Of a DNA stretch of 64,000 nucleotides, positions 9,993 to 18,062 are shown piece by piece. The number at the start of each line of letters is the position of its first letter. The stretch's first letter is position 1. A program made the translations under genes and the position numbers. Under the pieces are notes generated by a model. That model did not search any database and was not told the origin of the DNA. It worked only from the letters and a program-made list of their open reading frames with translations. Source of the stretch: an uncultured Bacteroidia bacterium (lineage in GTDB: Bacteria; Bacteroidota; Bacteroidia; Bacteroidales; Prolixibacteraceae); contig CAIXZH010000119.1 in assembly GCA_903923905.1 (NCBI GenBank), positions 1-64,000 on the forward strand, given 5' to 3'.

Positions 9993-10688
9993 ATGAGAAA
10001 ACCGGGAGCTATAATTTTCGATATGGATGGTGTACTAATTGATAGCGAACCAATTCATATTGACATCGAGAAGAAAATATTTGATAAACTTGGAATTGCG
10101 GTGTCAGCTGAAGTACATCGAAACTACCTGGGAGTTGCAGGGGATTATATGTATCAGGACCTGAAAACGAGGTTTGGTTTACCTGGTTCTTTGAGTGAAC
10201 TTCTGCATTCTGATGATGCTTTCCGATGTGATTATTTTAGGCAGCTTGAAGGGTTAACCCTTAATGAAGGGGTGTTGAATTTTATCCTGGAGATCAAACA
10301 AGCGGGTTTAAAATTGGGTGTAGCCACCTCTTCATCCCCCGCCTTGGCAGCGATCCTGCTTGAAAGATGTGACATCTTTTCCTTTTTTGATGTCGTTGTT
10401 ACCACCTTTGAAGCAGGCAAGAGTAAACCATTTCCTGACGTTTATCTGTTGGCTGCGCAGAAAATTGGTGTTGAACCAGCCGATTGTATCGTTTTTGAGG
10501 ATTCCCCCAATGGTTTATCAGCTGCCCGGGGTGCAGGTATGTTTACCATTGCCGTTCAAACAAGCAGTGTTGATGTTCGGGACCTTTTAGCCGCAAATTC
10601 TTTAATCTGTTCATTTGAGGATACCTCTCTCCTGAAAATTACCAGGTTATTCTCAGGCAATCATTCTGCCGAATTAAGCATCAAATAA
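9993..10688 (+). CDS. HAD-superfamily phosphatase (beta-phosphoglucomutase-like)
   Basis: Cytosolic HAD subfamily IA hydrolase. Motif I is FDMDGVLIDSEP (nucleophile Asp10), motif II Ser is in ATSSSP, the motif III Lys is in AGKSKPFPD, and motif IV is FEDSPNGL. An alpha-helical cap lies between motifs I and II, as in beta-phosphoglucomutase and 2-deoxyglucose-6-phosphatase. The substrate is probably a small phosphosugar; mutase versus phosphatase activity cannot be told apart. The MFS transporter starts 1 bp after its stop, so the two are one operon. Confidence 0.9.
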   Translation: MRKPGAIIFDMDGVLIDSEPIHIDIEKKIFDKLGIAVSAEVHRNYLGVAGDYMYQDLKTRFGLPGSLSELLHSDDAFRCDYFRQLEGLTLNEGVLNFILEIKQAGLKLGVATSSSPALAAILLERCDIFSFFDVVVTTFEAGKSKPFPDVYLLAAQKIGVEPADCIVFEDSPNGLSAARGAGMFTIAVQTSSVDVRDLLAANSLICSFEDTSLLKITRLFSGNHSAELSIK

Positions 10689-10689
10689 T

Positions 10690-11964
10690 ATGGTGAAGAA
10701 ATTTTTATCGAATGATGCCTTTATTGTTGTCCGCAACAAAAATTTCAGTCTATTTTTATCCTATAGGTTTTTAATCTCGGTTGCGACGCTAATGCAATCA
10801 GTAATTGTCGGCTGGCAATTATATAATATCACCAAAGATGTCCTTTCACTTGGACTAATCGGTTTGACGGAAGTGGTCCCGCAAGTTGGTATCGCATTAT
10901 TTGCCGGGCACTTCGTCGATATCTGGGACCGGAAGAAGATTATATTTTACACAACTCTTCTCCTTTTGATTGGTTCGCTTATACTAATCGTCTACAGTAT
11001 TCCATCGTTAAATATTCAGCAAGCATGGGGTGTAACACCAATCTTTGTGACCATTTTCATCACCGGACTGGTGCGGGGAATTATAAATCCGGCCAATACG
11101 GCCTTGATTGGTCAGCTCGTACCCCGGGAGGCGCTCACTGCGGCATCTACCTGGAGCAGTACGGCATGGCATATTTCCGCGGTTACAGGACCGGCAATAG
11201 GGGGATTGGTTTATGGCTTTTTTGGAATCATTCCTGCTTATTCCCTGGTTTTTATATTCTTCTTTACTGGGATCGTTATTCTTTTGTTCATTAAGAGTCC
11301 CGGAAGAGTGGTTCAGCTACAGGGAGCTGCGGAAGGTATTTTTGAACGGATTAAAGAGGGGATATTCTATGTGTTTCATAGGAAGGTATTACTGAATGCG
11401 TTTGCACTCGATATGTTTGCAGTCTTTTTTGGTGGGGCGGTGGCAATGCTACCTGTGTTTGCCTCTGATATTTTGAAGGTGGGTCCCGAGGGACTTGGGT
11501 TTCTAAGAGCCTGTCCGGCTATTGGGGCAATACTAATGTCCGTAATTCTCACCTTCAGGCCACCGGTCTCGCGCTCTGGGGCCCAAATGCTTTACAGCGT
11601 TTTTGGTTTCGGGGTTTGTATGATTGTTTTTGCCTTTTCTAAAAGCTTTTTGCTATCCGTTTTTTGTCTTTTTATGAGCGGGGTATTTGATAATGTCAGT
11701 GTTATTATTCGTGCAAGTATTCTTCAGTTATTTACTGCTGACCAGATGAAAGGACGAGTAGCTGCTGTAAACTCCATATTTATCGGTTCATCCAACGAAT
11801 TAGGGGCATTCGAATCGGGTGTTGCTGCCCGTTTTATGGGTCTGATTCCATCGGTGGTATTTGGCGGCTTGATGACTCTTATCATAGTATCTTTAACAGC
11901 CTGGAATTCTCCGACACTTCGAAAACTCGCACTTAAGGATCATGATATTATTGTGAAAGCTTGA
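10690..11964 (+). CDS. MFS transporter (EntS/MFS_3-like)
   Basis: Twelve-helix major facilitator of the enterobactin-exporter-like (MFS_3) group. Seen: a GHFVDIWDRKKI loop 2-3 signature near residue 75, many hydrophobic helices across 424 residues, and a second-half GRVAAVNSIFIGSSNELG loop typical of this group. Substrate unknown: such proteins export siderophores, drugs or metabolites. Its tight link to a HAD phosphatase suggests a sugar- or metabolite-related substrate, but that is only inference. Confidence 0.88.
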   Translation: MVKKFLSNDAFIVVRNKNFSLFLSYRFLISVATLMQSVIVGWQLYNITKDVLSLGLIGLTEVVPQVGIALFAGHFVDIWDRKKIIFYTTLLLLIGSLILIVYSIPSLNIQQAWGVTPIFVTIFITGLVRGIINPANTALIGQLVPREALTAASTWSSTAWHISAVTGPAIGGLVYGFFGIIPAYSLVFIFFFTGIVILLFIKSPGRVVQLQGAAEGIFERIKEGIFYVFHRKVLLNAFALDMFAVFFGGAVAMLPVFASDILKVGPEGLGFLRACPAIGAILMSVILTFRPPVSRSGAQMLYSVFGFGVCMIVFAFSKSFLLSVFCLFMSGVFDNVSVIIRASILQLFTADQMKGRVAAVNSIFIGSSNELGAFESGVAARFMGLIPSVVFGGLMTLIIVSLTAWNSPTLRKLALKDHDIIVKA

Positions 11965-12001
11965 TAGTCAATGCGGCCGAAGTCTGCCTCCCACGGTTAA
12001 A

Positions 12002-12622
12002 TCAAAATTTCACTAACCTCCGGCCATGATAATCGGTTGAGGGAATTAGTTTTCTGATCTCCTCAAAATTCTCCCAGGTAACCTTACCTGCAACGATAAT
12101 CTTCAGCTGATTATCTGTTATTTTTATCATTTCGGTCAAAACCTTGCTCCCTTCAATGGCAGTGGCTTCCCCACCAGAAGTCAGAATACGGTTTACTCCT
12201 ATCGCTTTCAATTGGCTGACTGCGAGCAGTAAATCATTTGTTTCATCAATAGCCTTGTGGAAAGTGACCTGCAGGGGCTGGGCAAGCTCAACTAACCGGG
12301 CCGTTCTTTCCACATCGATGGTATAATCCTGATTTAGTAACCCAAAGACTACTCCTGTAACATTTAGCTGCCGGCATATCTGGATGTCGTATTTCATGAT
12401 CTCATATTCTTCTTCTGTGTAGCAGAAATCTCCCCCGCGTGGTCTGATCATTACCATTACCGGAACATCAAGTTTTTCGGTAACCTGCTTTATGGTCCCA
12501 TAGGAAGGGGTCGTCCCGCCGCACGATAAATTTTCACAGAGCTCAATACGGGTAGCTCCGGCAGCTACTGCGGCAATTGTTTCCTGATAGGATTCAACGC
12601 ATACTTCTTTGAACAGATTCAT
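12002..12622 (-). CDS. cutC: CutC family protein (short form)
   Basis: TIM-barrel protein of the CutC family, historically linked to copper homeostasis, true biochemical role unsettled. Seen: N-terminal KEVCVESYQ, the GATRIELC motif, a VMIRPRGGDF strand, TFHKAIDE, and a C-terminal RILTSGG and IIVAGKV. At 206 residues it is about 40 shorter than E. coli CutC and ends soon after an STDYHGR motif, where the family normally continues. This may be a natural short variant. A 16-bp hairpin lies in its leader. Confidence 0.85.
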   Translation of the reverse strand: MNLFKEVCVESYQETIAAVAAGATRIELCENLSCGGTTPSYGTIKQVTEKLDVPVMVMIRPRGGDFCYTEEEYEIMKYDIQICRQLNVTGVVFGLLNQDYTIDVERTARLVELAQPLQVTFHKAIDETNDLLLAVSQLKAIGVNRILTSGGEATAIEGSKVLTEMIKITDNQLKIIVAGKVTWENFEEIRKLIPSTDYHGRRLVKF

Positions 12623-12651
12623 TTGTATATAATTTGTTTTTTAGCGGCCAA

Positions 12652-12713
12652 ATGGAATAGCCATGATGATATATTCATTTCGGTTGGTGATTTCTTAATC
12701 ATGGCTATTTCAT
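12652..12713 (-). repeat. Long inverted repeat in cutC leader
   Basis: ATGGAATAGCCATGAT and ATCATGGCTATTTCAT are complementary over 16 bp (one G-T) and separated by 30 nt. The structure ends 30 bp before the cutC start codon and has no T tract, so it is not a standard terminator. It might be a leader-RNA structure or a small palindromic repeat. The rest of this gap holds no supported gene; the 60-aa minus-strand ORF there is unconvincing. Confidence 0.6.
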
Positions 12714-12855
12714 CATAAACTAATTTGAAGTAAAAATACGAAAATTTGAAACTCTTCACCATGTTGGATCTGGCGTTATTATAAATCGCTCCATTGATCA
12801 ATCGCTTTTTTTGTAACGAAAATTTGAATAGTTTTATCAGATTAAATTTTCAATA

Positions 12856-13278
12856 ATGGAAAGGCGAAAGTTTTTTGGACGTTTAGGGCAGGGGACACTG
12901 GTTTCTTTTTTGGCAACCCCCTTATTTGCAAGAGCAAGGAAGGGTTCTTTACCGGAAAGGAATATCTGTTTGCTGAAAGACCGGGAGATCCGGCATATGG
13001 TTGTTTTTAATCTGAATCATGAGAAAGGATCGGAATTAACCCGAAAATTTTTAAAAGACGGCCAAAAAATTCTTAGTCAGATCCTGGGAGTCGATAACTT
13101 TCAGGTATTGAATCAGGTGAGTCTGAAAAACGATTTCTCGTATGGGTTCTCCATGGTATTTGCAACCAAAGCTGATTATGATTCTTACAGCAATCACCCG
13201 GATCATATTGCCTTTGTAGAGAACCGATGGAAGAAAGAAGTTTCAAAATTTATGGAAATTGATTTTAAGGTTCTGTAA
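12856..13278 (+). CDS. Exported Dabb-domain (stress-responsive A/B barrel) protein
   Basis: Small protein of 140 residues. The N-terminus MERRKFFGRLGQG followed by a hydrophobic stretch resembles a twin-arginine signal. Residues 45-138 match the Dabb ferredoxin-like fold: the IRHMVVFNLN strand, a YGFSMVFATKADYDSY strand-helix, the diagnostic SNHPDHIAFVE, and a terminal FMEIDFKV strand. Dabb proteins usually form dimers; most functions are unknown. It lies 11 bp before the CYTH gene and may be co-transcribed with it. Confidence 0.82.
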   Translation: MERRKFFGRLGQGTLVSFLATPLFARARKGSLPERNICLLKDREIRHMVVFNLNHEKGSELTRKFLKDGQKILSQILGVDNFQVLNQVSLKNDFSYGFSMVFATKADYDSYSNHPDHIAFVENRWKKEVSKFMEIDFKVL

Positions 13279-13289
13279 ATTAATCGGAT

Positions 13290-13751
13290 ATGGGAGTCGA
13301 GATTGAACGTAAGTTTTTAGTCCGGGATGAACATTGGCGTGGTTTGGGTACACCTGTTCATTATGCGCAGGGATATCTTGTTGCTGATGGCATACGGACA
13401 GTTCGCATCCGAATAGCCGGAGAAGAAGGGGTTCTGACTATAAAGGGGGAATCAAGCGGGATTAGTCGTCTGGAGTTTGAGTATCCGATTCCTGTCAATG
13501 AAGCTTTTGAATTACTGAAATTATGCGCTATACCTGTGATTGAGAAATTTAGAACAAAGGTCCTGCACGCAGATAAAATCTGGGAAGTCGATGAGTTTGA
13601 AGGGCAAAACACCGGATTGGTTGTCGCTGAGATTGAATTGAAATCCGAAGATGAACCTTTTGAAATTCCTTCCTGGATCGGCAAGGAGGTCACAGGTGAT
13701 CTGAAATATTATAACTCCAGACTGGCCATTCATCCATTCCAAAACTGGTAG
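13290..13751 (+). CDS. CYTH domain triphosphate-binding protein
   Basis: CYTH/TTM-family protein, expected to hydrolyse inorganic triphosphate or bind organic polyphosphates inside a beta-tunnel. Seen: the hallmark EIERKFLV at residues 4-11, the RVRI-type TVRIRIAG strand, LTIKG, SRLEFEYPIP, WEVDEFEG, and VVAEIELKSE with its acidic metal-binding residues. At 153 residues it is the single-domain bacterial form (YgiF/NeuTTM-like without CHAD). It starts 11 bp after the Dabb gene and ends 46 bp before the phosphatase-like gene. Confidence 0.92.
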   Translation: MGVEIERKFLVRDEHWRGLGTPVHYAQGYLVADGIRTVRIRIAGEEGVLTIKGESSGISRLEFEYPIPVNEAFELLKLCAIPVIEKFRTKVLHADKIWEVDEFEGQNTGLVVAEIELKSEDEPFEIPSWIGKEVTGDLKYYNSRLAIHPFQNW

Positions 13752-13797
13752 GTCACGATTTAAATCATATAAATTTTTCAAGCCAAAATTTCCTCTA

Positions 13798-15438
13798 ATG
13801 TTTAAAAATATTTTGACGCTTATCTTCGGATTAACCTTCCCATTGTTGGTCTTGGCTCAAGGTCATACTACACTTTCTGCAAATACTCCCCGGCTGGTCG
13901 TAGGCATAGTTATCGAAGATTTTAATCCGGATTATATTGAGCGTTTTTGGGACAGATTCGGGGATGGAGGCTTTCAACGATTGTACAGAGCCGGCTTTAT
14001 CTGTGCCAATCATCACTATGATAATCTGATACAACGGCCCTCCGTGAATATGGCAACCCTGTCAACAGGAACTTCTCCATCTCATCATGGCATCATCAAC
14101 GACAATTGGATCGACCGGCTGAAGAATAAAGAAGTTAATTCAGTAAGAGACGATTATTATACTACCGTTGGGGCAGACTCGGACGAAGGGGCCCGTTCGG
14201 CGAAGTGGCTGATGACTCCAGCACTGGGTGATCAGTTGAAACTGGTTACCAAAGGGAAGGCGAAAGTATTCAGTATTGCGCTCAATGATGTCTCAGCTGT
14301 ACTCGCTGCAGGACATGCTGCTGATGGTGCCTATTGGCTGGATAACACCTCCGGGAAAATGATTTCAAGTTCTTATTATGTCGAAACTTTCCCAAAATGG
14401 GCCTTCGACTTTAATGGATTTAAAGTTGTTGACAATTACTTTAAACTGAAATGGGAAACCTTAAAGGATAAAAACTCATATTCAGAAAGCTATTCCGGAG
14501 AAAACACCGGAGAAAACGGATATTTTGGGAAATACAAATCGTTCCCATATGACCTGGGCAAACTAAAGAAGGAATCCGGCGGAAGCTATAAAATACTGAA
14601 AACTACTCCCTGGGGAAATACAATGGTCAAAGACTTCGCCCTTCAGATGATTCCCAAAGAACAACTCGGATATGATCTGGTTCCCGATCTTCTGACTGTT
14701 GTTTTCTCTTCAATGGATTATGAAAGATATTCATTTGGCGCTTTTTCCGTTGAAATGGAGGATACCTATATCCGCCTGGACAAAGACATTGCTGAATTGC
14801 TTAAATACGTTGAAACGGGTTATGGGACCGATAATATTCTGGTTTATCTGACCGGTCTGACCAGTACCTCATATCCAGCAGATTATCTCAAAGAAAAGTA
14901 TCACATGCCGGCCGGGATTTTCAATCCGGAAAGTGCCGTCGCCTTGTTGAAATCGTATCTAAATATCAAGTATGGGGAAGCTAATTGGATTGAGTTATTT
15001 GCCAATCAGATGATATACCTTGATCATGAATTGATTGAAAAGAAGAAGATTAATCTTCATGAGATGCAACTTGCCGTTGCATCGTTTCTAAATCAGTTCG
15101 AGGGTATTGCCTATGCCAAGGCGGCATTTGAGATGGAGGCGAATAATTTTCCGGGTGGTGTGCTTGAATCTTTTCAGAATAATTTCCACATCAAACGTAC
15201 TGGCGATGTTCTGATAAAATATGAGGATGGCTGGCAACCAAAAGATAAATTTAATCCGCTCGATTACACCGAAAACAGCCAGGTTCCTTTAATCTGGTAC
15301 GGAGCCGGAATCAGAAAAGGGACCACCATGCAGCGAACCGATGCCACCGATATTGCCCCTACTATCGCCGCTTTTCTCGGAATTGCTCCCCCTTCGTCCG
15401 TAACCGGGAAGGTGATTGAAGAGGTGATCAAACATTAA
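13798..15438 (+). CDS. PafA-like alkaline phosphatase superfamily protein, probably inactive
   Basis: Secreted protein (signal peptide residues 1-20, cleavage after VLAQ) with the overall PafA/phosphodiesterase layout: VVGIVIEDFNPDYIERF at the start, the STGTSPSHHGII helix, the VEMEDTYIRLDKDIAELL segment, and the C-terminal DATDIAPTIAAFLGI. Compared with Elizabethkingia PafA as I remember it, the metal ligands are mostly gone. First Asp becomes Glu40, His309 becomes Tyr311, the Asp-His of TADHG becomes Leu354-Thr355, and the last His becomes Gln495; only Asp307 remains. Spacing between these positions is preserved, so this is substitution, not misreading. A structural or binding role is likelier than phosphatase activity. 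Confidence 0.82.
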   Translation: MFKNILTLIFGLTFPLLVLAQGHTTLSANTPRLVVGIVIEDFNPDYIERFWDRFGDGGFQRLYRAGFICANHHYDNLIQRPSVNMATLSTGTSPSHHGIINDNWIDRLKNKEVNSVRDDYYTTVGADSDEGARSAKWLMTPALGDQLKLVTKGKAKVFSIALNDVSAVLAAGHAADGAYWLDNTSGKMISSSYYVETFPKWAFDFNGFKVVDNYFKLKWETLKDKNSYSESYSGENTGENGYFGKYKSFPYDLGKLKKESGGSYKILKTTPWGNTMVKDFALQMIPKEQLGYDLVPDLLTVVFSSMDYERYSFGAFSVEMEDTYIRLDKDIAELLKYVETGYGTDNILVYLTGLTSTSYPADYLKEKYHMPAGIFNPESAVALLKSYLNIKYGEANWIELFANQMIYLDHELIEKKKINLHEMQLAVASFLNQFEGIAYAKAAFEMEANNFPGGVLESFQNNFHIKRTGDVLIKYEDGWQPKDKFNPLDYTENSQVPLIWYGAGIRKGTTMQRTDATDIAPTIAAFLGIAPPSSVTGKVIEEVIKH

Positions 15439-15457
15439 TTTTTCAGAACGGTTGTCC

Positions 15458-16012
15458 CTATTTACTGGCTAGCGGATAGTAATTGTACGAAATTATTTTA
15501 TCGATTGGCTTGCGGATTTTTGTCCGGTTTCGTGCATTTGAATAGCCCAGGGCAATAATGAGCTGTACCCTTTTTGAAGCAGGTACTGCACAGATATTCT
15601 TCACTTTGGCTTCATTAAACCAGCCAATCATGCAACTTCCAAGCCCTTCAGCAGCCGAGGCGAGGCAAATATGTTCCGCCATAATTCCAAGATCCATCAG
15701 CGGATAATGTCTCTTTTTTACCCATCCCCCAAGACTGGAAGTGATATTTGCCTCCTCTTCAATCAGAACCAGCAGCAGAGGTGCCTGTTTGGTGAAATGA
15801 TTCATTCCCAGTATCCTCTCAGAGGTGGCATCGGCAATTTTTGCCCTTATCTCCGGATTGTCGACTACAATAATATGCCAGGGTTGGGCATTGCAGGCAG
15901 AGGGGGCCATACGGGCACATTCAAGAATCCGGGCAAGTTTCTCAGCTTCTACCGGTTTATCGAGATAACTCCGGTCACTTTGACGGGTCAGAACCAAGGC
16001 TGAAAAGTCCAT
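15458..16012 (-). CDS. Nitroreductase family FMN oxidoreductase
   Basis: Homodimeric NAD(P)H-dependent flavoprotein of the nitroreductase fold. Seen: an N-terminal RQSDRSYLDKPV (usually RRSIR.F), APSACNAQPWHIIVV at 35-50 for FMN binding, a DLGIMAEHICLAS helix, GSCMIGWF, and a C-terminal RTKIRKP where most relatives have K.R. Length (184) suits the short subgroup. Substrate unknown: nitroaromatics, quinones or a cofactor are possible. It converges on the phosphatase-like gene with a 19-bp gap. Confidence 0.88.
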   Translation of the reverse strand: MDFSALVLTRQSDRSYLDKPVEAEKLARILECARMAPSACNAQPWHIIVVDNPEIRAKIADATSERILGMNHFTKQAPLLLVLIEEEANITSSLGGWVKKRHYPLMDLGIMAEHICLASAAEGLGSCMIGWFNEAKVKNICAVPASKRVQLIIALGYSNARNRTKIRKPIDKIISYNYYPLASK

Positions 16013-16030
16013 AAGGAATATTTATTTTTC

Positions 16031-16074
16031 AAATTTAAACGCAGAGAACCGCAAATTTAAACGCAGAGAACCGC
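16031..16074. repeat. 22-bp tandem duplication
   Basis: AAATTTAAACGCAGAGAACCGC occurs twice head to tail. A partial inverted copy (ACTCTGCGTT) lies near position 16126. It sits between the nitroreductase start and the end of the Kdo8N operon; no coding potential. Confidence 0.75.
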
Positions 16075-16177
16075 AGAGTTGTTGACTATTTGTCAATTCT
16101 GCACATCTTGCGTCTTTTTTACGAAACTCTGCGTTCAGAAGTTCAGGAGCTGTGATTATGCTATAAACTATTGATAT

Positions 16178-17203
16178 CTAATTTATTAAATCCAGTTTAA
16201 CCATATCCTGAATATCAAGCATTCCAATTGGAAGACCGTTTTCAGTCACAATAATATTATCGACCTGATTGGCATTAAAGATGTCTGCGGCTTTTTGTAA
16301 AAAAGAGTCGCCTTCAATTGAAATGGGGTTTGCTGTCATACATTCTCCGACTGAGGCCGTATTAATGTGATCTCCCAATTTTCGCATCTGGCGCCGGAGG
16401 TCTCCGTCGGTGAAAATGCCGGTAAGTTTGCCATCTTTAGTGACTACAGAAACTGCGCCCATTCCTGAATCTGTCATTTTCAGGAGTGCATCCAACACTT
16501 TACAATCAGTATCAACGATAGGATTTGCTTCTGAAATAACGCTCTTTACCTGAATAGTCATCAGCCGGGTATGCTGAAAGAACTGGTCTGTGCCCAATTT
16601 GGTCAGGTGATTATCCGCCAGCTTTTTCATGATGCTCCATGGGAGTGTGATATTATGTGCTCCAAGGCTTAGAGCATCCTTGATATGTTCAGGATATCTC
16701 ACAGATGAGAACATCACCTTACAATCGTAGTTATACTCTTTAATGACCGCGACAATTTGTTTTATCAGTCCAAGGGCATCATGTCCCTGATCCTGCATCC
16801 GGCCTACCAACACACATACATAATTTGCTCCGGCAGTCAGAGCCATATATGCTTGCTGAATATTGTAAACCAGGTGAAGATTGATTAAGAATCCTTCGTC
16901 GTGGAGTTTTTTACACGCTTTTACCCCTTCGAAATTGACCGGAATTTTGAAAACTGTTCTTTTCTTGTCCAATCCAAGGTTTAACAAACGATGGGCTTCG
17001 GCAACAATTTGTTCAGAAGTTTCGCCCAACGCTTCAATCATCAGCACAGGGACCATCTTCGATAATCTGATAATGGCTCCGTCGATATCGGTAATCCCGT
17101 TTTTGTGCATAAATGTAGGTGTAGTGGTAACACCGTCAATGATCCCCAGTTTCAGGGCTTCTTCAATTTCAGCAAGGTTAGCCGAGTCAAGAAAAAATTC
17201 CAT
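16178..17203 (-). CDS. Transaldolase/fructose-6-phosphate-aldolase-like domain fused to KdsD-type CBS pair
   Basis: Residues 1-220 are a class I aldolase of the transaldolase/FSA fold: FFLDSANL with Asp6, GVTTTPTFM, Schiff-base Lys86 in TVFKIPVN, GRMQDQG with Arg135, and NITLPWSIM. Residues 235-341 are a CBS pair whose GIFTDGDLRR and terminal LDIQDMVKLDLI resemble the C-terminus of arabinose-5-phosphate isomerase KdsD, where they follow a SIS domain. It is the last gene of the kdnA-kdnB-kdsA operon (6 bp after kdsA). I infer that it supplies or regulates arabinose 5-phosphate, the KdsA substrate. Changes at FSA positions 28, 109, 129 and 131 suggest altered specificity. Plain transaldolase activity is the alternative. 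Confidence 0.85.
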   Translation of the reverse strand: MEFFLDSANLAEIEEALKLGIIDGVTTTPTFMHKNGITDIDGAIIRLSKMVPVLMIEALGETSEQIVAEAHRLLNLGLDKKRTVFKIPVNFEGVKACKKLHDEGFLINLHLVYNIQQAYMALTAGANYVCVLVGRMQDQGHDALGLIKQIVAVIKEYNYDCKVMFSSVRYPEHIKDALSLGAHNITLPWSIMKKLADNHLTKLGTDQFFQHTRLMTIQVKSVISEANPIVDTDCKVLDALLKMTDSGMGAVSVVTKDGKLTGIFTDGDLRRQMRKLGDHINTASVGECMTANPISIEGDSFLQKAADIFNANQVDNIIVTENGLPIGMLDIQDMVKLDLIN

Positions 17204-17209
17204 AAATTA

Positions 17210-18052
17210 TTAGTTTAAATTTTTAGTTCTGTATTTTACTTCTATATTATGAATGTCGATCAGTGGTTTGAGAAACTCCGCAACATCGTCGATGCACATC
17301 TGGCTGGCTGCATCACATAATGCACGTGATGGATCAGGATGGACCTCAAGAAATAAGCCGTCAATGCCTGCAGCGACCCCCGCGCGTGCAAGGGTTGGGA
17401 TAAACTCCCTGGAACCTCCCCTTGGATCTGAACTAGGGATTCCATATTTGCGTATCGAATGGGTCACATCAAAGATCACCGGATAACCTGTTGACCTCAG
17501 ATGGTAAAAACTTCGGGGATCAACAATAAGATCATTATATCCAAAAGCATAACCACGCTCTGTGACCATAATGTTATAATTTCCGGCTTGTTCCGCTTTT
17601 TTCACCGGTTTAATCATATTTTCCGGGGAGAGGTACTGGGCATGTTTCAGGTTAAGAACTTTACCTGTTTTAGCCGCCTCTATCACGAGGGTGGTCTGCA
17701 TCACAAGATAAGCCGGTATCTGAATCACATCAACTACATCGGCCGCTGCTGCAATCTGATCCGGATAATGAATATCAGTGATCAGAGGAACATTGAACTG
17801 ATCCTTTATTTTCTGAAGCATTGCAAGCCCTTCATAAAGTCCGGGTCCGGAATAAAAATCGGCCGAACTGCGATTATCTTTCTGAAATGAAGATTTAAAG
17901 ATAAGCGGCAAATCGAGTTTCTCAGATAAACCAACCAGGAATTCGGCAGTGTCCATCATCGTTTTCTCATCTTCCACTACACATGGACCTGCAATCAGGA
18001 AAAGTTTGTCAGCCCCGCAGTCAATATTTCCTACTTTAATTATTTTCGTCAT
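17210..18052 (-). CDS. kdsA: 3-deoxy-8-phosphooctulonate synthase (Kdo-8-P synthase)
   Basis: Condenses phosphoenolpyruvate with arabinose 5-phosphate. Seen: LFLIAGPCVVED near residue 20, KSSFQKDNRSS, the DVIQIPAYL strand, GKVLNLKHAQYLSPENM, DVTHSIR and LEVHPDPSRALCDAASQM. The Cys in IAGPC, with the later His, Glu and Asp, places it in the metal-dependent class; E. coli KdsA has Asn at the Cys position. It is 10 bp downstream of kdnB and 6 bp upstream of the aldolase-CBS gene. The separate phosphatase KdsC and cytidylyltransferase KdsB are not in the window. Confidence 0.95.
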   Translation of the reverse strand: MTKIIKVGNIDCGADKLFLIAGPCVVEDEKTMMDTAEFLVGLSEKLDLPLIFKSSFQKDNRSSADFYSGPGLYEGLAMLQKIKDQFNVPLITDIHYPDQIAAAADVVDVIQIPAYLVMQTTLVIEAAKTGKVLNLKHAQYLSPENMIKPVKKAEQAGNYNIMVTERGYAFGYNDLIVDPRSFYHLRSTGYPVIFDVTHSIRKYGIPSSDPRGGSREFIPTLARAGVAAGIDGLFLEVHPDPSRALCDAASQMCIDDVAEFLKPLIDIHNIEVKYRTKNLN

Positions 18053-18062
18053 CCTGATTCTA

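Noticed and set aside
9993-10688. HAD phosphatase as the missing KdsC
   Set aside because: It has the cap and motifs of beta-phosphoglucomutase-like subfamily I enzymes, while KdsC is a capless tetrameric type; it is also 6 kb from the Kdo8N operon.
12619-12801. 60-aa minus-strand ORF upstream of cutC
   Set aside because: It overlaps the hairpin, has no recognisable domain and no sensible start context.
17501-17890. Plus-strand ORF of 129 aa inside kdsA
   Set aside because: Fully antisense to a well-conserved enzyme gene and without any family motif.
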